From NCBI GenBank assembly GCA_027081495.1, contig JALWKJ010000068.1, positions 1 through 6,048 of the forward strand: 6,048 bases of DNA, read 5' to 3'. The DNA is from Campylobacterales bacterium (GTDB taxonomy: Bacteria > Campylobacterota > Campylobacteria > Campylobacterales > QNZT01). Under the pieces are notes generated by a model, which did no database searches, was not told the DNA's origin, and saw nothing but the letters and a program-made list of their open reading frames with translations. The position numbers and the translations under genes are program-made. This document shows, one piece after another, positions 5,905 to 6,048 of this stretch (positions within the stretch are counted from its first letter, which is position 1; each line of letters begins with the position of its first letter).

Positions 5905-6048
5905 CACCGCACCAACGAATATTCTGAAGTTTTGAGAGTACGGGAAGGAGTGAGATATGTGTTTAAAAAACTGTAGGACTAACTAGTTAATTCAAAGTTT
6001 TTTAGACGCATAGATCGCTTCTTCCCGTACTCCCCGAAGGGTGCGGTG
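5905..6048 (+). ncRNA. Long structured hairpin element, possible ncRNA (unidentified, reaches the window edge)
   Basis: CACCGCACC (5905-5913) pairs with GGTGCGGTG (6040-6048). Inside, after an asymmetric internal loop (22 nt at 5914-5935, 7 nt at 6033-6039), 5936-5972 pairs in one register with 5996-6032. That stem starts with 12 perfect pairs (GAGTACGGGAAG with CTTCCCGTACTC). Of its 37 positions 31 are Watson-Crick, four are G-U (5948/6020, 5951/6017, 5960/6008, 5963/6005) and two are a tandem G-A/A-G mismatch (5954-5955 with 6013-6014), in the order that forms stable sheared pairs in RNA. The 23-nt loop (5973-5995) holds the palindrome TAACTAGTTA. All wobbles favour the + strand transcript. 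A weak -10-like TAGAAG (5894-5899) lies just upstream. I do not recognise the family. Alternatives are retroelement RNA, or a MITE/REPIN-like palindromic element with no RNA role. It may extend past 6048. Confidence 0.4.

Noticed and set aside
5800..5907. N-terminal extension of the large adhesin from a GTG at 5907, which would add 36 residues with a hydrophobic segment
   Set aside because: It would run through the sigma-28 promoter and palindrome and has no good ribosome binding site. The internal ATG at 5799 gives a textbook signal peptide.
5992..6048. Reverse-strand open tail HRTLRGVREEAIYASKKL ending in TGA, faintly like the C-terminal region of IS200-like/RAYT transposases
   Set aside because: Only 18 residues, lying fully inside the 3' arm of the long hairpin. 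It uses CGC/CGG arginine codons, unlike the AGA-rich genes here. Worth revisiting if sequence beyond 6048 continues the frame.
1..6048. CRISPR array, tRNA or rRNA genes
   Set aside because: No regularly spaced direct repeats, cloverleaf or rRNA-like segments were seen on either strand.

Overview
The window is AT-rich DNA with short intergenic gaps, Lys/Asn-rich proteins, AGA-biased arginine codons and T-rich promoter regions. This, together with the two surface-protein families present, suggests a free-living Campylobacterota (Sulfurimonas/Sulfuricurvum/Arcobacter-like). That placement is inference from composition and protein style; no marker gene is present.

Layout. (1) Positions 2-91 (+) look like the last 29 codons of a gene that begins before the window. 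(2) A 93-bp AT-rich gap carries an extended -10 promoter (TGTTATAAT). (3) 185-1831 (+) encodes a 548-aa lipoprotein with two cadherin-like repeats and two DUF1566 (Lcl-type, C-type-lectin-like) domains. (4) A 38-bp gap (1832-1869) holds a perfect 11-bp inverted repeat, probably a shared terminator, because the next gene converges on it. (5) 1870-5799 (-) encodes a 1309-aa secreted protein: signal peptide, L-type-lectin-like domain, beta-propeller (DUF6923-like), Calx-beta domain, and a long MshQ-like (DUF6701-like) C-terminal region. (6) 5800-5876 is its promoter region. It has a near-perfect sigma-28 (FliA) promoter, TAAAGTTT-N11-GTCGATAT, whose spacer contains a T8 homopolymer, and a near-perfect palindrome over the predicted transcription start. 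(7) 5905-6048 forms a very long hairpin (9-bp outer and 37-position inner stem) with no recognised family. Its wobble pairs and tandem G-A mismatches make sense only as RNA read from the + strand. It runs to the window edge.

Both complete genes encode exported, modular, probably calcium-binding and sugar- or surface-binding proteins, so the locus looks like a cell-surface adhesion island. The sigma-28 promoter would tie the large adhesin to the flagellar regulon, and the homopolymer in its spacer offers a way to vary expression. The hairpin element is the part least explained by known families. It could be a structured ncRNA, the RNA of a retroelement whose protein lies beyond 6048, or a MITE/REPIN-like palindrome. 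The visible sequence cannot decide between these.
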